Assembly: GCF_001909055.1 (NCBI RefSeq) | Contig: NZ_LVWI01000081.1 | Coordinates: forward strand, 1-64,000 | DNA length: 64,000 nucleotides | From: Paenibacillus helianthi | GTDB taxonomy: Bacteria > Bacillota > Bacilli > Paenibacillales > Paenibacillaceae | Direction of reading: 5' to 3' | Shown here: positions 24,036 to 33,320 of the stretch, piece after piece | Layout of the letters: every line of letters starts with the position of its first letter | Numbering within the stretch: the stretch's first letter is position 1 | Notes under the pieces: model-generated | What the model saw: only the letters and a program-made list of their open reading frames with translations | Told to the model about the DNA's origin: nothing | Database searches by the model: none | Program-made: the position numbers and the translations under genes

Positions 24036-27000
24036 TTGACCGACATACTCTTTAAGCATCTATTTTTGCGGTCCTCTATAGGGTTCGCAGTAGTCTCCAC
24101 GAAAGACGGTACCATGATTATGGCGAATCCCGCGCTCTGCAGTATGTTCGGGTATTCGGAAGCAGAAATGATGAATCTCCGTTACCTGGATATTGCGTAC
24201 CCGGAGGATAAGCCTGCTGCTGATCATGATATGATCATGCAATATTTGCTGCGCAGTCCCGGTGCGGCTGTAAATAAAGAGAGACGTTTTGTGCGCAAGG
24301 ACGGCAGGATCATTTGGATTGCATTACATATTTTCTTAACGTTTGATGAGACTACCGGTGATCCTCTTCACCTAATCGCCGAATTGACGGAAATTACAAG
24401 CCGTAAGCTCGCCGAGAAAAAGATTGAGGAGGACCGGCTGCTCTATAATCTGATTACGCAGAATACACCGGATATGATTTCCTTTGCGGATGCGGACGGA
24501 ACGGTACGCTACGTGTCTCCATCCGTTGAGAAGCTGCTTGGTTACCCGATGGAAGAGGTGATCGGCAGGAAAAGACCGGATTTCTATCATGAAGAAGATG
24601 TGATAGAAATGACTGAGCACGGGAAGGCATACTCTGACAGTGATGTGTTTACCCGCCGGGCCCGGCATAAGGATGGGCATTATCTGTGGCTCGAAAATTC
24701 ATTTCAGGTGATGCGTGACAGCGATGGGAATGTAGAGCAGGTACTGACTATTGCCCGTGATATCACAGAACGCAAGAAATATGAGAATATGCTGGCAACT
24801 GCCCAGGCGCTGGGCCAGATGGGTTCATGGGAATGGGATTCCCCAAGCAGGCAAATGACCGTTTCGAAACAGCTGCGGTTAATTTTTGATATGTGCGAAA
24901 ATGGCGAAATTGGCACGCACAGCCATATTGATTATTTGCAGCTGTTAGCCCGCGTGGTTCCAGAGGACCTGGCGCAGCTGCGGGTGGAGCTGCACAAGAC
25001 ATTGAAGTCCGGGGTTAATGGTCAATATGTGTTTAGAATTGAGAACGAGAAGGGCGAGCGCAGGGTTATTTATACCTACTGGGAAGTCGTGCTGGATACA
25101 GCAGGTAAAACCTTACAGGTGAATGGGATTGTACAGGATATCACCGAACGCTACCGGATGGAGGAGCAGCTTCGTGAGAGTGAGCGGAACTACCGGCTGA
25201 TTTCTGAGAATTCATTGGATTTTATCTCCCGGAATACCACGGACAGCGAGGCTGCTTACCTGTATGCATCGCCAGTTTGCCAGCCTATGCTAGGTTACAC
25301 ACCAGAGGAGCTGGAAGGCTCGAGTGGCATGCAGTACGTTCATCCGGATGATGTTGACAGAGTTCATTCTTATCTGCAGAAGAGCATGGAGGGCAGCAAG
25401 CTGGAGCCAATCAATTTCCGCTTCTTGTGCAAGGATGGCTCTTACTTATGGGTGGAAACGACGCTGCGCCATATCAGTGCAGGCCCGGGTGGCATGGCCG
25501 AAATGGTCTGTGTCACCCGCAATGTGTCCGAGCGCAAGCAATATGAACTGAAGCTGCTGGAAAGTGAGAACCGTTATAAATCCCTGTTTGAGTATAATCC
25601 GTCCGCGATCAGTGCGATGGATCTGGATGGGCATATCCAGTCACTGAATGCCAGTCTCCAGCAACTGAGCGGCTATCCGCGCGGGAGTCTTCTGCATTCC
25701 AGTTACAGCGAGATTATTGACCCGGAAGAGCTGGATTTTGCCCAGGAACGTTTTGAGCAGGCAGCGCAAGGATTACCTCAGACCTTTGAGAGCAGACTGA
25801 TCCACAGGGGAGGTTATCCGGTTGAGGTCAGCGTGATCTATGTGCCGATTATGGTGAACAGCCAAGTCGTGGGTGTGTTCGGTATTACCAGCAACATCAC
25901 AGAACGCAAACGCCATCTGCAGCAGATTGAGAAGCTCAGCTATGAGCATGCGCTGATTCTGAATTCGGTCTCCGAAGGTATCTTTGGTATGAATCTTGAG
26001 GGCGAAACGATGTTTATTAATCCGGCTGCATCGACGATGCTGGGGTATGAGCCAGGTGAACTGGCGAGGAATATTAAGCTGCATACCGTGGAACAGACAT
26101 GGCTGGACGCCGAACCGTATACCAACGGACGGAGGTCACTATCGGACTCCCTCGCAAGCTATCTCTCTTACGAGGACAAGGAAGGGGTGTTCTGGAGACA
26201 GGACGGTTCCAGCTTCCTGGTGAAATACCGCATGTCTCCATTATTTGATCATGGGGAACGGAAGGGGGCGGTTGTCGTCTTCCGGGACATTACGGAAGAA
26301 AAGGCTATTGTAAGGGCAAAGGAATCAGCGGAGCAGGCAGACCGGGCCAAGTCGGAATTCCTGGCAATCATGAGCCATGAGCTGCGTACGCCGATGAACG
26401 GAATTATTGGCATGGCGGATCTTTTGGCTGGAACTGAGCTTGATGAAGAGCAGGAATACTATACACAAATTATCAACAAAAGCAGCGAGACCTTGCTGCA
26501 TATTCTGAACGAGGTGCTGGATTTCAGCAAGATTGAAGCCGGGATGATGACGCTGGATCTGCAGACAGTAGATCTGTCCCAGGTGCTTCAGAATGTGACC
26601 GAGCTGTTTTATCCAAAAGTCAAGGAAAAGGGCCTGCTGCTTCATACTGAGCTGGACCCGGATTTACCGCTACTTGTGGTGACGGATGAGGCCAGGTTGC
26701 GCCAGATTCTGGTGAATCTCCTCGGCAATGCAGTGAAATTTACCGAAGAGGGCGAAATTCACATTACTGCGAAGCTGCAATCCATTGCTGATACCGGTGA
26801 TCTGGTTGTTAAATTCACTGTGAAAGATACAGGAATCGGCATTCCGCAGGGCAGCCAGGGCCTTCTGTTTCAGTCCTTTTCCCAGCTTCACCCCTCGATC
26901 AACCGCAAGTATGGCGGCACAGGACTTGGCCTGGCGATCAGCAAAAGACTGGTGGAACTGCTGGGCGGAATGATCGGTGTAGACAGCAGCGAAGGAGAAG

Positions 27001-27509
27001 GGGCGGAATTCTTTTTCACTATCCATGTTTTCCTGCCGCTGTCGGAACTTTCCTATGACCAACTCTCCATAAGTGCCGCTGGTGCGAGTAATGAGAAGAA
27101 TGCAGGGGACAGAACCTCCTCGGAGGGTGAATACGGTCCGTTGTCTATCTTGATTGCTGAAGATCACCCGGTGAATCTGCAATTGCTTCAGGCTTACCTC
27201 AAAAAGCGCGGATATTGCGCCGATGTGGTGTTGAACGGGGAGAAGGCTGTTGAAGCGGTGCGCTCGCATCATTATGATCTGGTATTCATGGATATTCAAA
27301 TGCCGCTCATGGACGGGATTGAAGCGACCAGCATCATTCGCCACGAAATGGGGCAGACTCCGGTTATTGTTGCTGCAACAGCTTTTGCCCGCAAAGAGGA
27401 CAAGGAGCTGTGCCTTAGAGCGGGTATGCAGGACTTTATCTCCAAGCCGATCTCACCGGCTGAAGTAGATAGAGTGCTGCGGGAATGGTCCGCCCATATC
27501 CACAGATAA
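24036..27509 (+). CDS. soluble hybrid histidine kinase with six PAS domains and a C-terminal receiver
   Basis: 1157 aa, TTG start 10 bases after AGAGGAGG. No membrane helix is present, so it senses inside the cell. Six PAS/PAC units are read between about 5 and 765, each ending in a PAC-type ITERK/VSERK box (for example ARDITERKKYE, CVTRNVSERKQYE). HisKA has His781 in IMSHELRTPMNG; the ATPase domain has N box LVNLLGNAVKFT, DTGIGIP and GGTGLGLAIS. The receiver (about 1036-1155) has AEDHPVN, phospho-acceptor Asp1086 in VFMDIQMP, and ISKPIS. No output regulator is adjacent, so its partner is unknown. Confidence 0.93.
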   Translation: MTDILFKHLFLRSSIGFAVVSTKDGTMIMANPALCSMFGYSEAEMMNLRYLDIAYPEDKPAADHDMIMQYLLRSPGAAVNKERRFVRKDGRIIWIALHIFLTFDETTGDPLHLIAELTEITSRKLAEKKIEEDRLLYNLITQNTPDMISFADADGTVRYVSPSVEKLLGYPMEEVIGRKRPDFYHEEDVIEMTEHGKAYSDSDVFTRRARHKDGHYLWLENSFQVMRDSDGNVEQVLTIARDITERKKYENMLATAQALGQMGSWEWDSPSRQMTVSKQLRLIFDMCENGEIGTHSHIDYLQLLARVVPEDLAQLRVELHKTLKSGVNGQYVFRIENEKGERRVIYTYWEVVLDTAGKTLQVNGIVQDITERYRMEEQLRESERNYRLISENSLDFISRNTTDSEAAYLYASPVCQPMLGYTPEELEGSSGMQYVHPDDVDRVHSYLQKSMEGSKLEPINFRFLCKDGSYLWVETTLRHISAGPGGMAEMVCVTRNVSERKQYELKLLESENRYKSLFEYNPSAISAMDLDGHIQSLNASLQQLSGYPRGSLLHSSYSEIIDPEELDFAQERFEQAAQGLPQTFESRLIHRGGYPVEVSVIYVPIMVNSQVVGVFGITSNITERKRHLQQIEKLSYEHALILNSVSEGIFGMNLEGETMFINPAASTMLGYEPGELARNIKLHTVEQTWLDAEPYTNGRRSLSDSLASYLSYEDKEGVFWRQDGSSFLVKYRMSPLFDHGERKGAVVVFRDITEEKAIVRAKESAEQADRAKSEFLAIMSHELRTPMNGIIGMADLLAGTELDEEQEYYTQIINKSSETLLHILNEVLDFSKIEAGMMTLDLQTVDLSQVLQNVTELFYPKVKEKGLLLHTELDPDLPLLVVTDEARLRQILVNLLGNAVKFTEEGEIHITAKLQSIADTGDLVVKFTVKDTGIGIPQGSQGLLFQSFSQLHPSINRKYGGTGLGLAISKRLVELLGGMIGVDSSEGEGAEFFFTIHVFLPLSELSYDQLSISAAGASNEKNAGDRTSSEGEYGPLSILIAEDHPVNLQLLQAYLKKRGYCADVVLNGEKAVEAVRSHHYDLVFMDIQMPLMDGIEATSIIRHEMGQTPVIVAATAFARKEDKELCLRAGMQDFISKPISPAEVDRVLREWSAHIHR

Positions 27510-27538
27510 GGAGTGTTTTTTTGAAAAGGGGCTTGTGA

Positions 27539-27727
27539 ATGAGAGGGCTTGTGTATGGGCTGTTTGCAATACTGTATCTGTTGACCACATTCTTCGGCCT
27601 CGGTCCGGTGCTGTTCGCCGACGGCTCCGCCAAAGAGCGGACGCTCACCCTAATCGTGGTTCTTGTGATCTATGCGGCGATTACAGTCTGGCTGCGGATC
27701 ATCCTGAAGAGGCTGCGCAGGCGTTGA
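27539..27727 (+). CDS. small two-helix membrane protein
   Basis: 62 aa beginning MRGLVYGLFAILYLLTTFF, with two predicted membrane helices (about 4-27 and 37-55) and a basic tail ending KRLRRR. GGGG lies 9 bases before the ATG. It is close behind the hybrid kinase gene and may be co-transcribed. The function is not recognised; it resembles uncharacterised small Bacillales membrane proteins. An inverted CACGTG pair (27729-27768) lies between it and the convergent ycgQ-like gene. Confidence 0.65.
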   Translation: MRGLVYGLFAILYLLTTFFGLGPVLFADGSAKERTLTLIVVLVIYAAITVWLRIILKRLRRR

Positions 27728-27752
27728 CACGTGAAGATTTTAAAGGCTGCGG

Positions 27753-28628
27753 TTATTTAGCCACGTGTCCGGATTCGTGGATCTCAGCCCAGGCAGCCAC
27801 CGAGTCAGCATTGGTATAGACATAGGGAGTGGAGGGGGACGGAACCGGAACAATGCTATCGGGTATTATTTTTATGACTTCCTTGCCCTGATAAAACGAC
27901 ATATGGAGCTTGCCCCGAACCTCAATCCAGGTATCGGCCGGCAGGCTTATTTGCGTTGCGGGATCAAGGAGGATGCCCAAGGGAGTTGCGTCTGCCGTAC
28001 AGCACTGCACCAGGAAGCGGCTAACCGCGAACGCCTTTTTGGCCCCTTTTCCGTTCTCCTGGTATAGAAATCCGGTCACAGTTATCGATTTGCCCTCAAA
28101 TTGCGGTTTGTACAAGTCGATAGCTCCCAGGGTTTCCGAAAAAATCTCCGGATACACCTGGATTACAGGCTGCGCATACAGCTTCCCGGCGAGCTCAGCG
28201 AACTCCTCCAGGTAAGGACTTGCGGCATTGAATTTCACATGCTCAGCGGCTTCCTCGGCAATGTAGGATAAGGCGATACCTTTCTTGGCCGCTGCCTCGC
28301 TGCCTAGCGAACGGTCGGGAAGCAGGAAGCCTAACAGCAGCGGGAACAAAAACAGGCTGTACAGCATAGCGCTGCCCAGTCCGGATCGCGGCAGGCGGTG
28401 CTCACAGTCGCAGAGTAGCGTGCTTTTGCCGAATAACGCCTGGATTCCGAGACTTAGCGCCATCAGTGCCAGCGGTACCGGACAAAGGCGAATCCAGCGT
28501 GCCAGCTTGGGGGCGACATAGTAATGCAGCGCATCTTGCTGAACCAGGTGCCCGATATAGAGCGCGAAGAGCAGCAGGACCAGCGACCTGAATCCATAGT
28601 GCAGCCGGATGCTCCGGGAGTCATTCAT
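27753..28628 (-). CDS. YcgQ-like membrane protein (TIGR03943/UPF0703)
   Basis: 291 aa. Two or three N-terminal membrane helices (for example FRSLVLLLFALYIGHLV) are followed by an outward-facing domain (about 130-290) with the motif GKSITVTGFLYQ and the segment SRFLVQCCTADATPLGI, typical of B. subtilis YcgQ. The family always pairs with a YcgR-type permease, as here, where the permease gene lies 30 bases upstream. The pair is thought to be a transport unit but the substrate is not established; the linked COG0523 GTPase suggests metal handling. ATG 28628 follows CAGGAGG. Confidence 0.88.
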   Translation of the reverse strand: MNDSRSIRLHYGFRSLVLLLFALYIGHLVQQDALHYYVAPKLARWIRLCPVPLALMALSLGIQALFGKSTLLCDCEHRLPRSGLGSAMLYSLFLFPLLLGFLLPDRSLGSEAAAKKGIALSYIAEEAAEHVKFNAASPYLEEFAELAGKLYAQPVIQVYPEIFSETLGAIDLYKPQFEGKSITVTGFLYQENGKGAKKAFAVSRFLVQCCTADATPLGILLDPATQISLPADTWIEVRGKLHMSFYQGKEVIKIIPDSIVPVPSPSTPYVYTNADSVAAWAEIHESGHVAK

Positions 28629-28658
28629 ATGCGGACCTCCTGAACGTTCTTGAGGGTA

Positions 28659-29648
28659 TCATAGCCACAGCGAGGCTAGAACGGAAGCGATAAACACAGC
28701 TGAAAAGATCAGGAAAAACAAATAAAAAGCAAATTTGGTCTTGAATAGCGAGAGCAGCATCAGCGAGTTTTTGAAATCGAGCATCGGTCCCAGCACCATA
28801 AAGGCAAGCAGGGAGCCGCTGGGAAATGTATGCAGAAAAGTAGAGGCCACAAAGGCGTCCGAGGTAGAGCATAGCGAGAGCACATACGCCAGCCCCATCA
28901 TGAACAGATAGGAGCCCAGCGGCTTCCCGCCAATGGCGGCCAGGCTGCCTTGATCCATGAAGGTCTGAATGCCGGAGGTGAGCAGACACCCGATGATCAG
29001 ATATTTGCCCATTTCAAAAAACTCCTCCGACGTATGCACGAATACAGCAACCAGTTTGCCGCCGCGCGTACTGCGCTCATGGATTTCTCCGCCCTCCCGG
29101 CTGATCGAAAGCCGGAGCGGTGATTTGCGGACGGTGGCATACACCACCAAACCGATCACGGAGGCCACGAGAAAGGCCAGTCCCATCCGCGCATAAGCCA
29201 GCTCCGGATGGGCGCGGAAGGCCGTCAATGTGGCCCCGTAGACCACTGGATTCAGGATTGGACCCGACAGGATGAAGACGATGGCCACGTATAGCGGCAT
29301 CCCTTTGTGCATCAGGCGGCGGACCAGCGGAATCATCCCGCATTCACATACAGGGAAAAGAATGCCAAGCAGGCAGCCGAACAGGATCGCCGGGACCGGC
29401 CGCCGCGGAATCCAGCGTGAGATCATCTCATCCGGTACGAATACACGGAGGAGTGAAGAGAGCAGCGCGCCCAGAAGGACAAATGGCAATGCTTCCAGCA
29501 AAATGCCGATAAATCCGGTTTTGAAGGCTACGGTATAGGCGTTGTCCAGCATCAGCGGGTGACCCGGAAGCCAGAGGACACCCGCTGTAATCAGGAAAGC
29601 GGCAGGAATCAGCAGGGGCAGCATTTTGAGCGGTGAAAGGGTGCTCAA
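28659..29648 (-). CDS. YcgR-like permease (UPF0718/DUF318)
   Basis: About 329 aa with eight predicted membrane helices. Family motifs are GILLEALPFVLLGALLSS, FPVCECGMIPLVRRLMHKG (with conserved Cys), FILSGPILNPVVY, LCSTSDAFVA and VLGPMLDFKN. TTG 29648 overlaps the TGA of the COG0523 gene as TTGA and implies translational coupling; ATG 29624 is the alternative. A longer frame is open but overlaps the GTPase gene and is not membrane-like. It works with the YcgQ-like protein downstream. Substrate unknown, metal-linked by context. Confidence 0.87.
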   Translation of the reverse strand: MSTLSPLKMLPLLIPAAFLITAGVLWLPGHPLMLDNAYTVAFKTGFIGILLEALPFVLLGALLSSLLRVFVPDEMISRWIPRRPVPAILFGCLLGILFPVCECGMIPLVRRLMHKGMPLYVAIVFILSGPILNPVVYGATLTAFRAHPELAYARMGLAFLVASVIGLVVYATVRKSPLRLSISREGGEIHERSTRGGKLVAVFVHTSEEFFEMGKYLIIGCLLTSGIQTFMDQGSLAAIGGKPLGSYLFMMGLAYVLSLCSTSDAFVASTFLHTFPSGSLLAFMVLGPMLDFKNSLMLLSLFKTKFAFYLFFLIFSAVFIASVLASLWL

Positions 29649-30685
29649 GGCTGCTGGAACAAGGCGGACCAGCGGTCTGTCAGCTGCTTCTCGTCCAGAT
29701 GTAGTCCGATGAATACCAGATAAGGCTGGCCGGGATAGCGCGAGAACTCCCAAGTGCAGCGGTTTCCTGCGTATTGGACCAGTTGGACCCCGTCCTGCCC
29801 GGCGAGCCGGACATGCCCCTTGGCTCTCACCAGGCTGTCTCCCCATTCACGGAAAAAGCCCTCAAGCTGCTCCATCCGGATTCCGCTTGCCGCTTCTGGT
29901 GGAAAGGTCAGTGTCACCGCAGCTACTTGCGAATACGAGGCCTGCTGGGCAGATTCCGGTTCCTGCACAGCGGTTGCTCCTTGTCCGCCGTGGAGACTAT
30001 TCATCCGCTTAAGTGTGGTGCCGTTCATATCACTGCGCCCGCGCTGTGGTCCTGAAGTATGCTGTTCACGGGGGATGATCCCTGCCAGCAGCGGAGTGAG
30101 ATTGATTTCGCTGTAATGTGTAAATACGATCTCGGATTCTGCATTATGACGGCTGGCCATTTTTTCAATCCGCCATAGGGTTTCCGGTTCCACGAGATCG
30201 CTCCTGTTGACAATAATCAGATCAGCACTGGACAGCTGGCGGCGCAGTGTCCGTACAAGCTGCTTGTCGGCGGAGAAGCGGCTGCCATATTCCAGCACAT
30301 TCTCCGCATCCAGCACGGTTATGGAGTAGTGCAGCTTCAGCCGCTCGCTAAGCGAAGGCTCCAGCAGTGATTTGGCGATTTCCTCGGGATCGGCAACGCC
30401 GGTAAGCTCGATGAAGATCACATCCGGCCGACGTGAGAGCAGCAGGCCCAGCGTTTTTGGAAGTTCCTCCTTGCGGCTGCAGCAGACGCAGCCGTCCAGG
30501 AGCTTTTCCACAATGGTGCCGCCATGCTCCTGCAGAATGTAGCCATCGACATCCTTTTTACCCAGTTCATTCATTACAACGCCGGGATTCAGACCTCTTG
30601 CTTTACTCGCCTTAAGCAGCGTGAGCAGCAGAGTTGTTTTGCCGCTCCCCAGAAATCCGCTCAGGATGATTACCGGTATCTTCAT
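29645..30685 (-). CDS. COG0523-family GTPase (CobW/P47K), metallochaperone-like
   Basis: 346 aa. G1 motif SGFLGSGKTTLL (9-20), the metal-binding CxCC in DGCVCC (Cys66, 68, 69), G3-like ELTGVADPE, and NRSD as G4; the CobW C-terminal domain runs from about 230 (FPPEAASGIRMEQLEGFF; RAKGHVRL). COG0523 GTPases deliver or insert metals, often zinc. A low-complexity linker (about 185-220) separates the domains. GGGAGGGAG precedes the ATG. It heads the operon with the YcgR/YcgQ-like pair and is divergent from the Zur-controlled rpmG-zagA genes. Confidence 0.9.
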   Translation of the reverse strand: MKIPVIILSGFLGSGKTTLLLTLLKASKARGLNPGVVMNELGKKDVDGYILQEHGGTIVEKLLDGCVCCSRKEELPKTLGLLLSRRPDVIFIELTGVADPEEIAKSLLEPSLSERLKLHYSITVLDAENVLEYGSRFSADKQLVRTLRRQLSSADLIIVNRSDLVEPETLWRIEKMASRHNAESEIVFTHYSEINLTPLLAGIIPREQHTSGPQRGRSDMNGTTLKRMNSLHGGQGATAVQEPESAQQASYSQVAAVTLTFPPEAASGIRMEQLEGFFREWGDSLVRAKGHVRLAGQDGVQLVQYAGNRCTWEFSRYPGQPYLVFIGLHLDEKQLTDRWSALFQQP

Positions 30686-30808
30686 GTTTCTCCCTCCCGC
30701 TACATTCCTGCTATTGCAAGAATCATATTTTCATAATTCCATCTATACGTAATGGATCTGCCAGAAAGACCACAAATCTAAGAGAGTTGAAATTTTTTGG
30801 GATTGCTG

Positions 30809-30863
30809 TTGACATTGAGCAGAACAAACCTGTAGAATGTTTAAATCGTAAACATTACGATTA
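30809..30863 (+). promoter_or_regulatory. rpmG-zagA promoter overlapped by a Zur box
   Basis: TTGACA (30809-30814), 18 bases, TAGAAT (30833-30838). The palindrome AATCGTAAACATTACGATT (30844-30862) covers the expected start site and matches the Bacillus Zur box (core TCGTAATNATTACGA). Zinc-bound Zur would block transcription. Confidence 0.85.
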
Positions 30864-30884
30864 AATAGAAAGGAGCTGATGTTA

Positions 30885-31034
30885 GTGAGAGTTATCGTGA
30901 CACTGGCCTGTACAGAAACCGGCGACCGCAATTACACCACCACCAAGAATAAGAAGACTCAGCCGGGCCGAATCGAGATGAAGAAATACAGCCCCCGTCT
31001 GAAACGGGTTACGCTGCACCGTGAGACCCGATGA
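30885..31034 (+). CDS. rpmG: 50S ribosomal protein L33, zinc-independent paralogue
   Basis: 49 aa, reading [20 protein letters not shown] and ending [17 protein letters not shown]. The zinc form has CxxC pairs; here CTETG and KYSPR have lost the second Cys and the later Cys, so it is the C-minus form used under zinc starvation to free ribosomal zinc. GTG 30885 is 9 bases after AAAGGAG; an ATG at 30879 is too close to it. Regulation by Zur is shown by the box just upstream. It is followed by zagA. Confidence 0.93.
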   Translation: MRVIVTLACTETGDRNYTTTKNKKTQPGRIEMKKYSPRLKRVTLHRETR

Positions 31035-31100
31035 TCTACGGATCGTTGTAAGACAAGCTGTAAACCTATAACATCTCAGGCGAGATTAAGGAGATAACCT

Positions 31101-32306
31101 ATGAACCCCATTCCTGTTACCGTGCTCAGCGGATACCTGGGCTCAGGCAAGACTACATTGCTTAATCACATCCTTCACAACCGGGACGGCCTGAAGGTGG
31201 CCGTAATTGTGAATGACATGAGTGAAGTCAATGTGGATGCGGGCCTGGTGAAATCAGGCAACACTCTTTCCCGGACGGAGGAGAAGCTGGTTGAAATGTC
31301 CAATGGGTGCATTTGCTGCACGCTGCGCGATGACCTGCTGCGTGAAGTGCAGAGTCTGGCGGCGGAGGGGCGTTTCGATTATATTCTGATCGAGTCCTCC
31401 GGCATCAGTGAACCTGTGCCTGTAGCCCAGACGTTTACCTATGCCAATTCTGAGTTAGATATTGATCTGACTGCTCTGGCCAGACTTGATACTATGGTTA
31501 CCGTAGTCGATGCCAACCGCTTCTGGCATGATTTTGCTTCGGGCGACAGCCTGATTGACCGTGGAACTGTTGCCGGCGAAGAAGATGCACGCGATATTGT
31601 CGATCTGCTTATCGATCAGATTGAAACCTGTGATGTCCTGCTCTTGAATAAATGTGATCTGGTGGAGGAACGGGAGCTGAACAAGCTGGAATCTGTGCTG
31701 CGGAGACTACAACCTGCCGCGAAGATCATCCGTACGGTTAATGGTGTGGTTGATCCCGAAGAGATTCTGAATACAGGACGGTTCGATTTCGAACGAACCA
31801 GCATGTCCTCCGGCTGGATTGCGGAGCTGAACAAGGAGGAGCATACGCCGGAGACGGAAGAATACGGTATTGGTTCCTTTGTGTACCGCCGCAGAGCGCC
31901 CTTTCATCCGCAGCGGCTAAGCTTCTTCTTCAGCAATTGGCCAGAAGAAGTGGTACGGGCCAAGGGGCTGGTATGGCTGGCGGCCAAAGGTGACCTTGCC
32001 GCAACGATTAGCCAGGCGGGACCCTCGATCCAGTTCGGCCCTGCAGGCTACTGGCTGGCAACGCTGCCTGAGGAGCAGCAGCTTGAAGTACTTGCCACGG
32101 AGCCCGATATGACAGCCAGATGGGACGAGCGCTGGGGCGACCGCATGAATGAGGTCGTATTTATTGGCATCGGTATGAACCGGGCGAATATTGAAGCCCG
32201 GCTGGACAGATGCCTGCTGACCACCAGTGAGATGCAGCAGGATTGGAGTAGCTTCAATAACCCGCTGCCTTGGCCAGCCGGGGAAAGGGTTGCAGCCTTG
32301 GAGTAA
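31101..32306 (+). CDS. zagA: ZagA/YciC-type COG0523 zinc metallochaperone GTPase
   Basis: 401 aa, the length of B. subtilis ZagA (YciC). G1 SGYLGSGKTTLLNH (10-23), metal motif NGCICC (Cys70, 72, 73), ESSGISEP, and G4 LNKCDLV; the CobW C-terminal domain includes RRRAPFHPQRL and ends with WPAGERVAALE. In B. subtilis the protein is induced by zinc limitation and supports folate synthesis by chaperoning zinc. It is about 65 bases after rpmG under the same Zur-controlled promoter. A terminator follows. Confidence 0.9.
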   Translation: MNPIPVTVLSGYLGSGKTTLLNHILHNRDGLKVAVIVNDMSEVNVDAGLVKSGNTLSRTEEKLVEMSNGCICCTLRDDLLREVQSLAAEGRFDYILIESSGISEPVPVAQTFTYANSELDIDLTALARLDTMVTVVDANRFWHDFASGDSLIDRGTVAGEEDARDIVDLLIDQIETCDVLLLNKCDLVEERELNKLESVLRRLQPAAKIIRTVNGVVDPEEILNTGRFDFERTSMSSGWIAELNKEEHTPETEEYGIGSFVYRRRAPFHPQRLSFFFSNWPEEVVRAKGLVWLAAKGDLAATISQAGPSIQFGPAGYWLATLPEEQQLEVLATEPDMTARWDERWGDRMNEVVFIGIGMNRANIEARLDRCLLTTSEMQQDWSSFNNPLPWPAGERVAALE

Positions 32307-32365
32307 GCAGACTTGAACCACTCCCAATGGGAGCGGAATCTAGAGCTGGAGCTTGAAGTCATAGA

Positions 32366-32404
32366 ATGAGCCGGGATCATGAATCTGTGATTCCGGCTCT
32401 TTTG
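32366..32404 (+). terminator. terminator after zagA
   Basis: GAGCCGGGATCA (32368-32379) pairs with TGATTCCGGCTC (32388-32399) and is followed by TTTTG. Confidence 0.88.
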
Positions 32405-32471
32405 TATGAGAATAACCTGACCAGTAGAGCGGGCGAAATATGACGTTGATTTATCAATGGTTAGTGACTCT

Positions 32472-32565
32472 AATCATAATTATTACGATTAATTATTCAT
32501 TTTGTATTTACAAATCGTAATTATTACGATAATATCATTGGAGTTAATACGTAATTATTACGAAT
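32472..32565 (+). promoter_or_regulatory. three tandem Zur boxes upstream of znuC
   Basis: Box 1 AATCATAATTATTACGATT (32472-32490), box 2 AATCGTAATTATTACGATA (32513-32531), box 3 core CGTAATTATTACG (32550-32562). Box centres are about 41 and 34-37 bases apart. All match the TCGTAATNATTACGA zinc-uptake-regulator operator. Multiple sites imply tight, possibly graded repression of the znu genes. The rest of 32405-32612 is AT-rich promoter DNA. Confidence 0.9.
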
Positions 32566-32612
32566 AAACCCGTCCGAAACAGACGCGAAGTTATAAAGGG
32601 AGGGGATACGCC

Positions 32613-33320
32613 GTGATTTTATCATCCATGAAGAATGTGGTGTTCGGCTACGGACATGAGCCGGTCATTGACAACCTGTCGCTCGATATTGAAGCCGGAC
32701 AGTTCATCGGGATCACCGGTCCGAACGGAGCAGCCAAAACCACACTGCTCAAGCTTCTGCTCGGTCTGCTTCGGCCTTGGAGCGGAACCGTTTCTCTTAA
32801 CAAGGAGATGACGGAGGGAGGGAAGCTTGTCATCGGCTATGTTCCGCAGCAGGTCGCATCCTTCAACGCCGGATTTCCGAGCAAGGTCATCGAGCTGGTC
32901 CGGTCCGGCTGCTATCCGCGGCTGGGGTTGTTCGGACGTTTTACGAAGGAGCAGGAGGAGCTTGTGGAGCGGAGTTTGCGGCAGGTGGACATGTGGGAAT
33001 ACCGGAACCGCAGGATCGGGGAGCTGTCCGGCGGGCAGAAGCAGCGCATCTGCATCGCACGGGCACTGGCCCAGCAGCCGCAGGTACTGGTGCTGGATGA
33101 ACCGGCAACAGGCATGGATATCGGGAGCCGCACCGGATTTTATAAGCTGATGCGCCATTATGTGAGCAACCACGGCCGGACGGTCATTATGGTCACACAC
33201 GGTCTTGAAGAGACTAGTCCCTATCTGGACACCACGATTAGTCTGGAACGAAAAGAGCAGGAGGGCTGGACATGCTTGGTTACGAATTCATGCAGCGCGC
33301 ATTTTGGGCCGGGGGCCTGA
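32613..33320 (+). CDS. znuC: zinc ABC transporter ATP-binding protein
   Basis: 235-aa ATPase driving high-affinity zinc import. Walker A reads GPNGAAKTT, with Ala where most ATPases have Gly before the Lys (B. subtilis AdcC/ZnuC has a similar GASK variant); Q loop GYVPQQVASFNAGFP; signature LSGGQKQR; Walker B VLVLDEPATGMD; H-loop VTHG. The C-terminal tail with Cys residues (WTCLVTNSCSAHFG) matches the zinc-specific subgroup. GTG follows GGGAGGGG. It overlaps znuB by 49 bases. Confidence 0.95.
   Translation: MILSSMKNVVFGYGHEPVIDNLSLDIEAGQFIGITGPNGAAKTTLLKLLLGLLRPWSGTVSLNKEMTEGGKLVIGYVPQQVASFNAGFPSKVIELVRSGCYPRLGLFGRFTKEQEELVERSLRQVDMWEYRNRRIGELSGGQKQRICIARALAQQPQVLVLDEPATGMDIGSRTGFYKLMRHYVSNHGRTVIMVTHGLEETSPYLDTTISLERKEQEGWTCLVTNSCSAHFGPGA

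Noticed and set aside
32613-32800. ZnuC inactive because of GAAK in Walker A
   Set aside because: The close B. subtilis relative also has a non-Gly residue before the Lys (GASK), and all other ATPase motifs are intact, so this is a family variant.
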